Shown: positions 13,965-21,111, numbered from the stretch's first letter. The stretch is DNA of 21,176 nucleotides from Candidatus Zixiibacteriota bacterium (GCA_023127875.1 JAGMFA010000015.1:1-21176); one strand, 5' to 3'. The notes: generated from the sequence alone by a model not told the origin. Program-made: numbers and translations.

Positions 13965-14426
13965 ATGGTGGACATTCATATTGCAAGCAATACCAATGTA
14001 GCAAAGATTACCATTCATTCCGTCCCGGATAAACCCGGAATCGCTGCCGAGATATTCGGTAAATTAGGAAAGAAGGGCTTCAACGTGGAACTGGTGGTTT
14101 CAGGGATTGCCTATAAAGGAAAGGTGGATGTGTCTTTCGCTGTGGCGGAAAACGAGCTGGATCCAATTCACACCCTTCTGGAGAAAATAAAGGATGAGAT
14201 AGGAGCGGAAAAGGTCTCTCACATCTCCAATATAGCTTTAGTCTCCATCGCCGGTCATCAACTGGTACAGACACCGGGCATGGCGGGAAGAATGTTTGAC
14301 GCACTTTCCAGGGAGGGGGTCAATATAGACACCATCTCCACCTCCATGTCTTCGGTCACCTGTATGGTCCCACAAGATAAAGCCAAAGAGGCGTTGGATG
14401 CATTACGCAAGGAGTTCCAGGCGTAA
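13965..14426 (+). CDS. Stand-alone aspartokinase-type regulatory protein (two ACT domains)
   Basis: A 153-residue protein made of two ACT domains (about 10-78 and 88-152) resembling the C-terminal regulatory half of aspartate kinase. Key matches are VAKITIHSVPDKPGIAAEIF, VDVSFAVAENEL, TPGMAGRMFDALSREGVNI and DTISTSMSSVTCMV, which correspond to the aspartokinase segments that bind lysine or threonine. There is no kinase domain and no sign of one upstream; a promoter, leader and Shine-Dalgarno (TTGGAGG before ATG) show an independent gene. Some aspartokinases use a separate regulatory beta subunit produced from an internal start; a free gene could act similarly on an enzyme elsewhere, or be a distinct amino-acid sensor. 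Domain call firm, partner unknown. It is the only well-supported plus-strand gene. Confidence 0.8.
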   Translation: MVDIHIASNTNVAKITIHSVPDKPGIAAEIFGKLGKKGFNVELVVSGIAYKGKVDVSFAVAENELDPIHTLLEKIKDEIGAEKVSHISNIALVSIAGHQLVQTPGMAGRMFDALSREGVNIDTISTSMSSVTCMVPQDKAKEALDALRKEFQA

Positions 14427-14640
14427 GAGTCCAGCTTGGCATATCTGGGTCTGTCTGGCGATTTTTGAAAATCAACGCTCTTTTGTCATCTTCCAAGTAT
14501 TTTTGTACCATATCCGAGAATGCAGTTGTTCAATTGAATCTTGAGACTCCAATTTATCGAGCTCAATCTAAATATCCTGTGGTATGAGCCGTATGGTTCA
14601 TATCACAGCATCTTTGAGAATTTGTGGGAAGCTTAAGCCC
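14427..14640. other. Convergent intergenic region after the ACT gene
   Basis: No gene. A small hairpin GATTTT/AAAATC follows the ACT stop (about 14459-14472), and a strong inverted repeat lies at 14577-14608 (listed). These may end transcription from both sides, but neither has a classical T tract. Confidence 0.4.
14577..14608. repeat. Near-perfect 32-base palindrome
   Basis: CTGTGGTATGAGCC (14577-14590), loop GTAT, GGTTCATATCACAG (14595-14608). Twelve of 14 positions pair as Watson-Crick and the other two can be G-U on one strand. It lies between the end of the ACT gene and the decayed oxidoreductase copy. Confidence 0.55.
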
Positions 14641-14702
14641 GGAGTTTAGCTTCGAAGTCTCTATGTAATACAAGGCTCGTAAGACCTCGCTTGAACTTTC
14701 AC
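14641..14702. repeat. Copied downstream flank of the Fe-S oxidoreductase gene, copy 1
   Basis: These 62 non-coding bases align without gaps to 15562-15623 at a constant offset of 921; about 49 of 62 positions are identical by eye. They directly follow the pseudogene end, as 15562-15623 follow the intact gene. Hence DNA beyond the coding end was duplicated. Confidence 0.65.
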
Positions 14703-15013
14703 TTAATATAACCATGCTTTTTCCAGAAGTTCTATCAGGTCAAAGACTGTTACGGGTTCTTCCATTCCCTTCTCTTTGATTCCATCCCTCAGCATGGTCA
14801 AGCAGTAGGGGCAGGCAGTTGCCACAACAGAAGCTTTGGTGGAGGCCGCTTGATCCATTCGCACATGTTTTGTCCTTATCCCCAGAGATTCTTCTGTCCA
14901 TATCCTTCCTTCGCTCGCACCATAGCAGAGGCTCTATTCTCTGTTTTGCTCTATCTCCATCAATGCGTTACTATAATTGGATCTCAAATGCCACCTAAAC
15001 GTCCGAATACATG
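14703..15013 (-). pseudogene. Decayed partial copy of the ETF-linked Fe-S oxidoreductase (C-terminal end)
   Basis: The minus strand translates to a homologue of the last 100 or so residues of the intact protein encoded at 15630-17642. The best stretch includes HVRMDQAASTKASVVATACP, then YCLTMLRDGIKEKGMEE and VFDLIELLEKAW. An in-frame TAG (14934-14936) replaces the Lys codon after NRE, and the cluster motif SFCCGAGGG has become SLCYGASEG. Upstream, about 40 bases are missing near the HDSCYLGR region and the match then stops. Offset to the intact copy is 921 bases without gaps over about 330 bases. The normal TGA is mutated and reading continues to a TAA six bases on. No start signal is seen. 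It is a non-functional fragment. Confidence 0.85.
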
Positions 15014-15075
15014 ACAGTGGCACCAAACAGCGGCACATCATCATGCAACTACGCAACGTAAGATGACCTTTTTCA

Positions 15076-15447
15076 TCACATCAGCCCTGCCACAAAAAAA
15101 CCTGTAAAGAAGGGAATTAACCACACTGCCCATACAAAGATACTAAATTTGTGAAAATTGACGATTGCGTTTTCGTTCTTGCGAATGAGAACAATCGTTG
15201 CCCAGATGGTGTGAATAAACATCAACAAGATTGCGATTTTCCCTGTAATAGCGTGAGCATTCGACGCATTTCCGCTGATGGTGAACATGATGGTTGTCCC
15301 CGAGGTGTCGGATATAAGACCAACCCAGAAAAAGACCAGATGCCATCCTTTCAGTCTCCCGGCAAATTTTTCGCTCCAGACGCCTATCGAATAGCTGGCA
15401 AATGCTGAAACGATAAATATGATAGCAAAAAGTAACCTGGTCGTCAT
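15076..15447 (-). CDS. HsmA / TIGR03987 family four-helix membrane protein
   Basis: A 123-residue integral membrane protein with four predicted helices (about 5-22, 36-56, 67-87 and 100-120). The family pattern is clear: YSIGVWSEKFAGRLKGWHL, VFFWVGLISDTSGTTIM, HAITGKIAILLMFIHTIWAT and FHKFSIFVWAVWLIPFFTG. Histidines in helices 1-3 could bind a cofactor, but no function is established to my knowledge. ATG start with AAAGGCGAG close by. It sits between the intact Fe-S oxidoreductase gene and its decayed partial copy, so it may have been enclosed by the duplication. It may be cotranscribed with the ETF cluster 180 bases upstream. Confidence 0.8.
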   Translation of the reverse strand: MTTRLLFAIIFIVSAFASYSIGVWSEKFAGRLKGWHLVFFWVGLISDTSGTTIMFTISGNASNAHAITGKIAILLMFIHTIWATIVLIRKNENAIVNFHKFSIFVWAVWLIPFFTGFFVAGLM

Positions 15448-15561
15448 CTCGCCTTTCTTTTGACTACTTTTTAGTTCTTTGAGCCAGTAAAGGCTAAAGG
15501 GGCAGGTTACGAAAAAGTTGCAGACAACAAATCATACGTTTTATATGGAAAACCCAAGGTT

Positions 15562-15629
15562 GGAGTTTAGCTTGAAGGTTTCTATGGAACACACCGGTCG
15601 CAAGACCTTGCTTGAACTTCTACTTAATA
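15562..15629. repeat. Downstream flank of the Fe-S oxidoreductase gene, copy 2
   Basis: Counterpart of 14641-14702, immediately after the intact gene's stop. Together with the coding part it defines a direct repeat of at least 370 bases with copies 921 bases apart. A small GGTC/GACC hairpin near 15597 is present but has no T tract. Confidence 0.6.
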
Positions 15630-17642
15630 TCACAATGCCTTCTCCAGAAGTTCTGATAGGTCAAAAACTGCCATATTGTTTTCCATCCCCTTCTCTTTGA
15701 TTCCATCCTCCAGCATGGTTAAGCAATATGGGCAGGCAGTTGCCACCACCGAGGCATTGGTGGAAGCGACTTGATCCACGCGCATATGATTTATCCTCGT
15801 GCCTAAAGTCTCCTCCATCCACATTCTCCCTCCACCCGCCCCGCAACAGAAGCTTTTCTCTCTGTTCCGCTCCATCTCAACCAGTTTGGTATTCTTGATG
15901 GAACCCAAAAGCCTCCTGGGGGCATCATAGATGTTATTATGGCGACCTAAATAGCATGAATCATGGTATGCCGTAGTCATATCCACACTGGTTTTGAATT
16001 TCAACTTTCCTTCTTTGAAAAGACTCCAAAGGAACTCGGTATGGTGGAACACCTGATAATTACCTTCAAATTGATGATATTCGTTTTTAAAGGTGTTGAA
16101 ACAGTGAGGACACATGGTAACGATCTTTTTTATTCCGTATTTGTTGAAAAGCTCGATGTTTTGTTGCATGAGAATCTGAGCTAAGTATTCATTTCCCATT
16201 CGGCGAGCGGTCTCTCCACAACACATCTCCTCTGTACCCAGTATCCCGAAGTTCACGCCCGCCTTTTGCAAAAGCCCCACTAAGCTTCGGATCACCTTTT
16301 TGTTGCGCTCATCAAATGAACCAGCACAGCCCACAAAGAGAAGATATTCCACATCACTATTCTCAGCTAAGATCTTTAAGTCCAGATCCTTTGCCCAATC
16401 CGCCCGGGTAGCAAAGCCGATGGTCCAGGGATTATAATTGGTCTCCATGTTCTTGAAGAAAAGCTTGACCTCGGAAGAGAACTTGCTTTCCATCAAAACC
16501 AGGTAACGTCTCAAATCCACCACCTTGTCGATCACCTCCACAAAAACCGGACAGGCTTGCTGACAGGCGCCGCAGGTGGTGCAAGCCCAGAGCTCATCCT
16601 CGGAGACCACATTGCCAGCAATCGGAGTGATCTGTTCTTTTTCACCCTCCCCCTTACCGAGGTTTTTCCCCTGGCTGGTCAGATGATCTTTCAAATCCTG
16701 AATGACCTTTTTGGGAGAAAGAGGCTTTTCGGAAAGATAGGCCGGGCAGTTGTCCTGACATCTGCCACAACGGGTGCAGGCGTCTGCATCAAGCAGTTGC
16801 TTCCAGGTAAACTCTTGCAGTTTCGCCACCCCAAAAGTCTCTTGATTTTCAATATCCGATATGGGTTTGATCTCTCCCTGAGGAGTAAAAGATCTGAAAA
16901 ATTGATTCAAAGCTGAGGTGATCAAATGGAGAAGCTTAGAATAGGCGATATATCCGATTAAACCAAAAGCCAAAAATAAGTGTATCCACCAGGAGATTGC
17001 ATGAAGTGTTTTTACAGAGGATAGATTTGCTTCGGGTGAGAAGAAAATCTTGCTTATCTCCCAACCCACAAATGAAAATCTCTCAAAATCAGGTCTGGTG
17101 ATGGCAATGCGAACTCCCTCGTTGAAAAAACCGGTGATAAGAACAAGAAAAATCAAAATCAAACCGATCAGATCTTCCGGCTTGTTATCCAGTCTATCCG
17201 GCTTAAGGACGTATCGGCGAAAGGCCAATAAGAGCACACCGATTATGGCTAACAATCCAAACAAATCCAAAACGAAGGAGAATAAAAGATAGAAGCTTCC
17301 CTGGATAAAGACTGTCCCAAAAAGCAGTTTGGTGAGATCCTCCTGGATGAAAATCAGAATGGTGCCCAAAAGCAATACCAAAAATCCCCAGAACAAAAAC
17401 AGGTGCGTTATTCCGGGGAATGGTTCCTTCAGGATTCTTCCGTGAAAAAGTCCAAAGGAGAGAAAGGAGGTGATTCTCTTTCCTATTTGATCATACCTAT
17501 TCTCAGGCTTGCCCATTCGCCATAGCCGGATGCGTTTAATCAAACCATAAACGAAGATTATGACGACGATTAAGCCCAAGCCATAAACTGGCCAGCGCAC
17601 CCAATGTCCTACGTTCCAGAAAATCTCCCGCGTGATTTCCAT
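15630..17642 (-). CDS. Membrane Fe-S oxidoreductase, ETF:menaquinone oxidoreductase type
   Basis: A 670-residue protein. Residues 1-250 hold five to six membrane helices of the NarI/HdrE type (near 18-36, 77-100, 112-140, 157-175, 212-240) with histidines such as H214 and H221 that could bind haem b. Two [4Fe-4S] motifs follow: CTRCGRCQDNC (C289, C292, C295, C299) and CTTCGACQQAC (C354, C357, C360, C364). Two HdrD-like CCG domains complete it, with C439, C474-C475, C511, C514 and C563, C599-C600, C637, C640. Proteins of this layout beside etfBA are known as EMO, passing electrons from reduced ETF to menaquinone, for example in syntrophic fatty-acid oxidisers. The start has only a weak ribosome binding site next to a heptamer repeat. 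Third gene of the etfB-etfA cluster. Confidence 0.85.
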   Translation of the reverse strand: MEITREIFWNVGHWVRWPVYGLGLIVVIIFVYGLIKRIRLWRMGKPENRYDQIGKRITSFLSFGLFHGRILKEPFPGITHLFLFWGFLVLLLGTILIFIQEDLTKLLFGTVFIQGSFYLLFSFVLDLFGLLAIIGVLLLAFRRYVLKPDRLDNKPEDLIGLILIFLVLITGFFNEGVRIAITRPDFERFSFVGWEISKIFFSPEANLSSVKTLHAISWWIHLFLAFGLIGYIAYSKLLHLITSALNQFFRSFTPQGEIKPISDIENQETFGVAKLQEFTWKQLLDADACTRCGRCQDNCPAYLSEKPLSPKKVIQDLKDHLTSQGKNLGKGEGEKEQITPIAGNVVSEDELWACTTCGACQQACPVFVEVIDKVVDLRRYLVLMESKFSSEVKLFFKNMETNYNPWTIGFATRADWAKDLDLKILAENSDVEYLLFVGCAGSFDERNKKVIRSLVGLLQKAGVNFGILGTEEMCCGETARRMGNEYLAQILMQQNIELFNKYGIKKIVTMCPHCFNTFKNEYHQFEGNYQVFHHTEFLWSLFKEGKLKFKTSVDMTTAYHDSCYLGRHNNIYDAPRRLLGSIKNTKLVEMERNREKSFCCGAGGGRMWMEETLGTRINHMRVDQVASTNASVVATACPYCLTMLEDGIKEKGMENNMAVFDLSELLEKAL

Positions 17643-17647
17643 CTCTT

Positions 17648-17679
17648 AACCTTAAACTTTGAACCTTGAACCTTTGAAC
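17648..17679. repeat. Heptamer tandem repeat before the Fe-S oxidoreductase start
   Basis: On the minus strand GTTCAAAG, GTTCAAG, GTTCAAA, GTTTAAG and GTTAAGAG follow one another and end at the ATG. The unit is seven bases (GTTCAAR) with slight divergence and one 8-base unit. It fills most of the 46-base etfA-oxidoreductase gap and replaces a normal Shine-Dalgarno. Confidence 0.55.
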
Positions 17680-17688
17680 GATCTCATT

Positions 17689-18687
17689 CTAATCTTGAGC
17701 TTTCAGCTTTTTGACCTCTTCGGTTAAAAGCGGAACTATTTTAAAAAGATCATCTACAATCCCATAATCTGCCACCTGAAATATTGGTGCTTCTGGATCT
17801 TTGTTGATGGCTACTATATATTTCGAGGTTCGCATTCCTGCCAGATGCTGGATGGCGCCGGATATTCCGCAAGCGATATAGAGATTGGGATTAACCACCT
17901 TTCCGGTCTGCCCTACCTGCCAATCATGGGGAGCAAAATCTGAATCCACCGCTGAGCGGGAAGCCCCCACCGTGGCGCCCTCCCCAAAGGCGGAGGCTAA
18001 CTCCTCCAGGACCTTGAAATTTTCTTTGTTTCCCATACCCCTGCCTCCGGAGACTATAACCGAGGCTTCGGTCAAATCAATTTTCTCACCAGCAGTCTTC
18101 ACCATCTCCTTTATTGTAGCTCTCAAATCCTGTAGCTGGAGTTCCACCGCCACTTTTTCAATCTCTGCTTTCTCTGATCCTTTTTCCGGCACTGGTAGAA
18201 TGTTTGGTCTTAAACAAGCCATCTGGGGTCTGGCTTCAGGGGTGATGGTATCCACTAGCACTTTCCCAGCAAATATGGGCCGTTCTGCCAGAAGAAGCCC
18301 CTCGTCGTTAATCTCCAGCCCCACGCAATCTGAAGCTAATCCGGTCTGAAGGCGCGCCGCCACCCGAGGATAAAGGTCTTTGCCCAAAGCTGTGGCCCCA
18401 CCCAAAAGCACTGATGGATTGTGAACTTTTACCAGATCCACGATCGCCCTGGTATAGCCTTCGTTTGAATAGTCTTTCAAAGCTTCGGAATCGCAGACAA
18501 ATATTTTGCTGGCGCCATAACCGTCAAGTTCCGCTGCAAGGTCTTCTATCCCGTGTCCCAAAAGTAGCGCGGACAACAATCCGCCGGTCTTTTCCGCCAG
18601 CTTCTTTCCTATGCCTAAAAGCTCGAAAGAGATTTTCTTCAGCTTTTCCTCTTTCTGCTCGGTTATTATCCATACATCGTTTGACAT
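17689..18687 (-). CDS. etfA: Electron transfer flavoprotein, alpha subunit
   Basis: A 332-residue ETF alpha subunit. The N-terminal domain (about 3-190) is the variable ETF fold; the C-terminal FAD domain carries [62 protein letters not shown] and [20 protein letters not shown]. It forms a heterodimer with EtfB, takes electrons from acyl-CoA or other flavin dehydrogenases and hands them to the membrane oxidoreductase encoded next. Two in-frame ATGs lie at 18693 and 18687; I prefer 18687 because AAGGA is eight bases from it and only two from the other. Gap to etfB 38 bases with this start. No ferredoxin domain is fused to it; whether it bifurcates electrons cannot be told from the motifs seen. 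Confidence 0.93.
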   Translation of the reverse strand: MSNDVWIITEQKEEKLKKISFELLGIGKKLAEKTGGLLSALLLGHGIEDLAAELDGYGASKIFVCDSEALKDYSNEGYTRAIVDLVKVHNPSVLLGGATALGKDLYPRVAARLQTGLASDCVGLEINDEGLLLAERPIFAGKVLVDTITPEARPQMACLRPNILPVPEKGSEKAEIEKVAVELQLQDLRATIKEMVKTAGEKIDLTEASVIVSGGRGMGNKENFKVLEELASAFGEGATVGASRSAVDSDFAPHDWQVGQTGKVVNPNLYIACGISGAIQHLAGMRTSKYIVAINKDPEAPIFQVADYGIVDDLFKIVPLLTEEVKKLKAQD

Positions 18688-18725
18688 TGTCATTGTCCTT
18701 TCTATAAAACCTTTTCAATTTGGGA

Positions 18726-19520
18726 TTAGATCAATTTGGCTTCCTCATGCAGCAGTTTCGCCAGTTCGGCGGCCGTTTCAGCAGGCTCCCCCTCGATTTT
18801 CTTTCCCGCCTGCCTTTCCGGTGGAAGCCTGAAATTCTTCGTCTTTAGCTTGGACCCTTTTTCTCCCACCTCGCCAGCATCCAAACCCAAAGTTGCAAGA
18901 TCAATCTTCTTGATCTCTTTCCTTTTTGCTTTCATTATGCCAGGCAGGGAGGCATATCTCGGCTCATTCAAGCCTTTCTGAGCCGCTATCACCGCAGGCA
19001 AGGGAGTTTCAATGATCTCCTCCACTCCACCTTCTGTCTCTCTTCTGGCAGTGGCGGTTTTTCCATCTGAGGATATCTCCAACCCCACAACCACTGAGAC
19101 ATAGGGAAGATCCAAAAACTCAGCCAGACAGCCAAACACCTGAGAGCAGTCGAAATCCATCGCCTGCTTTCCAGCCAGGATCAAATCGTATTTCATATCC
19201 TTGATGGCACCGGCTAAGATTTTGGCGGTGGTAAAGCTATCCGAGCCTTCAAAAGCAGGATCGTTTAAGTGAACCCCCTCATCTGTTCCCATAGCTAAAG
19301 CAGTCCTTATGGCTTCGGTTGCACGATCAGGACCCAAACAGACGATGGTAACCGTGCCTCCAAATTTCTCTTTGATCTTTAAAGCCTCCTCCACCGCATA
19401 CTCATCATAGGGATTCATCACATATTTGATCCCCTCGGTGACGATCCCAGTCCCTTCCGGGTTTACCTTTATTTTGGATTCGGTGTCAGGCACCTGCTTC
19501 ATACAAACGATTATATCCAT
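18726..19520 (-). CDS. etfB: Electron transfer flavoprotein, beta subunit
   Basis: A 264-residue ETF beta subunit. The chosen start reads MDIIVCMKQVPDTESKIKV; GGAGG seven bases upstream fixes it, and an earlier in-frame ATG at 19553 lacks such a site. Typical segments are KYVMNPYDEYAVEEALKIKE, TIVCLGPDRATEAIRTALAM, YDLILAGKQAMDFDCSQV (nucleotide-binding loop) and ETPLPAVIAAQKGLNEPRY, the ETF-beta signature region near residue 185. It binds AMP in classical ETFs or a second FAD in bifurcating ones. First gene of the cluster, with a promoter and short leader. Confidence 0.93.
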   Translation of the reverse strand: MDIIVCMKQVPDTESKIKVNPEGTGIVTEGIKYVMNPYDEYAVEEALKIKEKFGGTVTIVCLGPDRATEAIRTALAMGTDEGVHLNDPAFEGSDSFTTAKILAGAIKDMKYDLILAGKQAMDFDCSQVFGCLAEFLDLPYVSVVVGLEISSDGKTATARRETEGGVEEIIETPLPAVIAAQKGLNEPRYASLPGIMKAKRKEIKKIDLATLGLDAGEVGEKGSKLKTKNFRLPPERQAGKKIEGEPAETAAELAKLLHEEAKLI

Positions 19521-19554
19521 AATATACCTCCACAAGTTTGAGAAACTTTTCACA

Positions 19555-19583
19555 AAGATAAAAAACTACAAACTGATTGTCAA
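19555..19583 (-). promoter_or_regulatory. Sigma-70-type promoter of the etfBA-oxidoreductase operon
   Basis: On the minus strand TTGACA (19583-19578), 17-base spacer, TATCTT (19560-19555): full -35, -10 with four of six matches. The transcript would begin near 19548, giving a leader of under 30 bases that carries GGAGG. The -35 overlaps the T-rich tail of the preceding terminator. Confidence 0.65.
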
Positions 19584-19619
19584 ACAAAAAACCGCCAAAA
19601 CCTTACATCGAATGGCGGT
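19582..19619 (-). terminator. Rho-independent terminator upstream of the etf operon
   Basis: On the minus strand ACCGCCA (19619-19613) pairs with TGGCGGT (19597-19591) around a 15-base loop, followed by TTTTTTGTTTG. It can stop read-through from the cysteine synthase-family gene 420 bases upstream and insulates the etf promoter. Confidence 0.7.
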
Positions 19620-19662
19620 AACCACAGGAATTGAATTTCCACTTATACGTGCAAAAGCCCAC

Positions 19663-19734
19663 CTGTTGGATCGGGGTACCCTTACCCCGATCCCGGCCCT
19701 GTTTGTCAAAGGCGAGGGCACCTTTGACTAACAG
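19663..19734. repeat. Double-hairpin element A
   Basis: Outer arms CTGTT and AACAG (19663-19667, 19730-19734). Hairpin 1 has 10-bp arms GGATCGGGGT/ACCCCGATCC (19668-19693) with loop ACCCTT. Hairpin 2 pairs GTCAAAGG with CCTTTGAC (19705-19728). Its first 31 bases are identical to 19826-19856 in element B. Confidence 0.6.
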
Positions 19735-19745
19735 ACTATATATGT

Positions 19746-19800
19746 GTAGCGTCGGAGCTTGTCTCCGACGAAAGGCGTCGCACACAAGGTGCGACGCTAC
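19746..19800. repeat. BIME-like GTAG...CTAC element C
   Basis: GTAG (19746-19749) and CTAC (19797-19800) frame two long hairpins: CGTCGGAG/CTCCGACG with loop CTTGT (19750-19770), and GCGTCGCAC/GTGCGACGC with loop ACAAG (19775-19797, overlapping the terminal C). Total 55 bases. The plan equals that of 4512-4565 (54 bases) with entirely different stem sequences, so the fold and the termini are what is shared. Confidence 0.7.
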
Positions 19801-19825
19801 ATTCTTACCCGTTTAAGTCATTAGG

Positions 19826-19910
19826 CTGTTGGATCGGGGTACCCTTACCCCGATCCTGCTTTTATGGTCAAGGGTGAGGGTTCATCCTGAAGGGCACCCT
19901 TGACCAACAA
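19826..19910. repeat. Double-hairpin element B
   Basis: Hairpin 1 is identical to that of element A (19831-19856). Hairpin 2 has perfect 11-bp arms GGTCAAGGGTG and CACCCTTGACC (19866-19876, 19895-19905); its loop contains GGGTTCATCCTGAAG, also found at 4366-4380. TGTT/AACA close the junction (19827-19830, 19906-19909). Confidence 0.6.
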
Positions 19911-19918
19911 ACTTAGTT

Positions 19919-19991
19919 GGGGCGGGATAAATTCCCGCCCCTATGGGAGACAATTACTTATCATCCATAGGGCAGGGCATTTAGCCCTGCC
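19919..19991. repeat. Double-hairpin element E with central stem
   Basis: GGGGCGGGA/TCCCGCCCC (19919-19941, loop TAAAT) and GGCAGGGC/GCCCTGCC (19971-19991, loop ATTTA) flank a third stem CCTATGG/CCATAGG (19940-19946, 19965-19971). The loops TAAAT and ATTTA are complementary, so the two hairpins could kiss. Confidence 0.55.
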
Positions 19992-20039
19992 GAAAGGGTT
20001 TTTCAACAACCCCTTGCACCACCGCTCCAACTTAGGATA

Positions 20040-21011
20040 CTATGGCAAAAAGCCTTTCTCTTTTATCCACTCATCATTAAATATCTTGCTTAGATATCGT
20101 GCTCCTGCATCCGGCAGTATTACCACCACAATTTTATCCTCACTTAAATTTTTCGCCATCTTTAAAGTCGCCCAGACTGCTCCTCCACTTGAACCTCCAC
20201 CGAAGATACCCTCTTCCCTGCATAGTCTTCTTGCCATAATAAAACAGTCTTTGTCTGTAACCTGAATCACATCGTCCATTACTTCAAAGTGCATAGTGGG
20301 AACAACCATATCCTCCCCTATTCCTTCTACCAAGTAAGTGTGAGGCTCAATTAACTTTTTTGTTTTAAAATAATCATAAAACACCGAGCCGATTGGATCC
20401 ACTCCGATCGCCTTAATGTTAGGATTTTTCTCTTTAAGGTATTTTGCCGCACCAGACATGGTCCCTCCGGTGCCAATCCCAATCACCACATAATCCAGCT
20501 TACCTTGGGTCTGTTCCCAGATCTCCGGTCCGGTCGTTTTGTAATGCGCCTCACAGTTTTTCTCATTAAAGTACTGTTCCAAGATGACACTGTTGGGAGT
20601 TTGGGCATGAATTCTTCTGGCGACTTCGTAGTAGCTCTCCGGTGAATCAGGAGGGACATCGGTGGGGGTAACTATCACCTGTGCGCCAAAAGCTTTCAGC
20701 AAATTTATCTTCTCCTGGCTCATCTTATCAGGAATGGTGAAGATGGCTTTGTATCCTTTGGATGCGGCATACATGGCGATTCCCACTCCGGTGTTTCCAG
20801 AGGTGGCTTCCACAATGGTGCCTCCTTTTTTGAGCCTCCCTTCCTTTTCCTCCTCCTTCAACATATAAAAAGCCATGCGATCCTTCACGCTCCCGCCCGG
20901 ATTAAAAAACTCCAACTTGGCTAATACCTGAGCCTTGATCCCTTTGGTCACTCGATTCAACTTCACCAAGGGGGTGTTTCCCACCAAGTCCGTAATATTA
21001 TCATAATACAT
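20040..21011 (-). CDS. PLP-dependent cysteine synthase / cystathionine beta-synthase family enzyme
   Basis: A 323-residue fold-type II PLP enzyme. NPGGSVKDR holds the PLP lysine (K43), EATSGNTGVGIAMYAASKGY binds substrate and cofactor, IGIGTGGTMSG binds PLP phosphate and GGGSSGGAVWA follows. The segment PDKMSQEKINLLKAFGAQVI with DSPESYYEVARRI resembles cystathionine beta-synthase more than classical O-acetylserine sulfhydrylase, but the C-terminal CBS-domain pair is missing. It makes either cysteine or cystathionine; sequence alone does not settle which. The ATG at 21011 has GGAGGAGAT directly upstream; the TTG extension to 21026 is less likely since that Shine-Dalgarno would be inside it. 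No other sulfur gene is adjacent. Confidence 0.85.
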   Translation of the reverse strand: MYYDNITDLVGNTPLVKLNRVTKGIKAQVLAKLEFFNPGGSVKDRMAFYMLKEEEKEGRLKKGGTIVEATSGNTGVGIAMYAASKGYKAIFTIPDKMSQEKINLLKAFGAQVIVTPTDVPPDSPESYYEVARRIHAQTPNSVILEQYFNEKNCEAHYKTTGPEIWEQTQGKLDYVVIGIGTGGTMSGAAKYLKEKNPNIKAIGVDPIGSVFYDYFKTKKLIEPHTYLVEGIGEDMVVPTMHFEVMDDVIQVTDKDCFIMARRLCREEGIFGGGSSGGAVWATLKMAKNLSEDKIVVVILPDAGARYLSKIFNDEWIKEKGFLP

Positions 21012-21050
21012 ATCTCCTCCGGCCAAAAACTCTGCTTCGGATTATTCATT

Positions 21051-21111
21051 ATTATAGAAATACTTCACAACTTGTCTGACTTGAATATAAGAGGAATGAC
21101 AGTTGGGTCAA
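21051..21111 (-). promoter_or_regulatory. Promoter region of the cysteine synthase-family gene
   Basis: A perfect -10 TATAAT (21056-21051) lies 40 bases before the start codon, with a poor -35 (TCAGAC, 17 bases up). A second candidate, TTGACC (21111-21106) with TATTCA 18 bases downstream, overlaps it. Bases to 21176 hold no other feature I can support. Confidence 0.45.

Noticed and set aside
14703..15013. Reading the oxidoreductase fragment as a short functional gene
   Set aside because: It has an internal TAG, no start or ribosome binding site and has lost cluster cysteines, while the intact gene lies 0.9 kb away.
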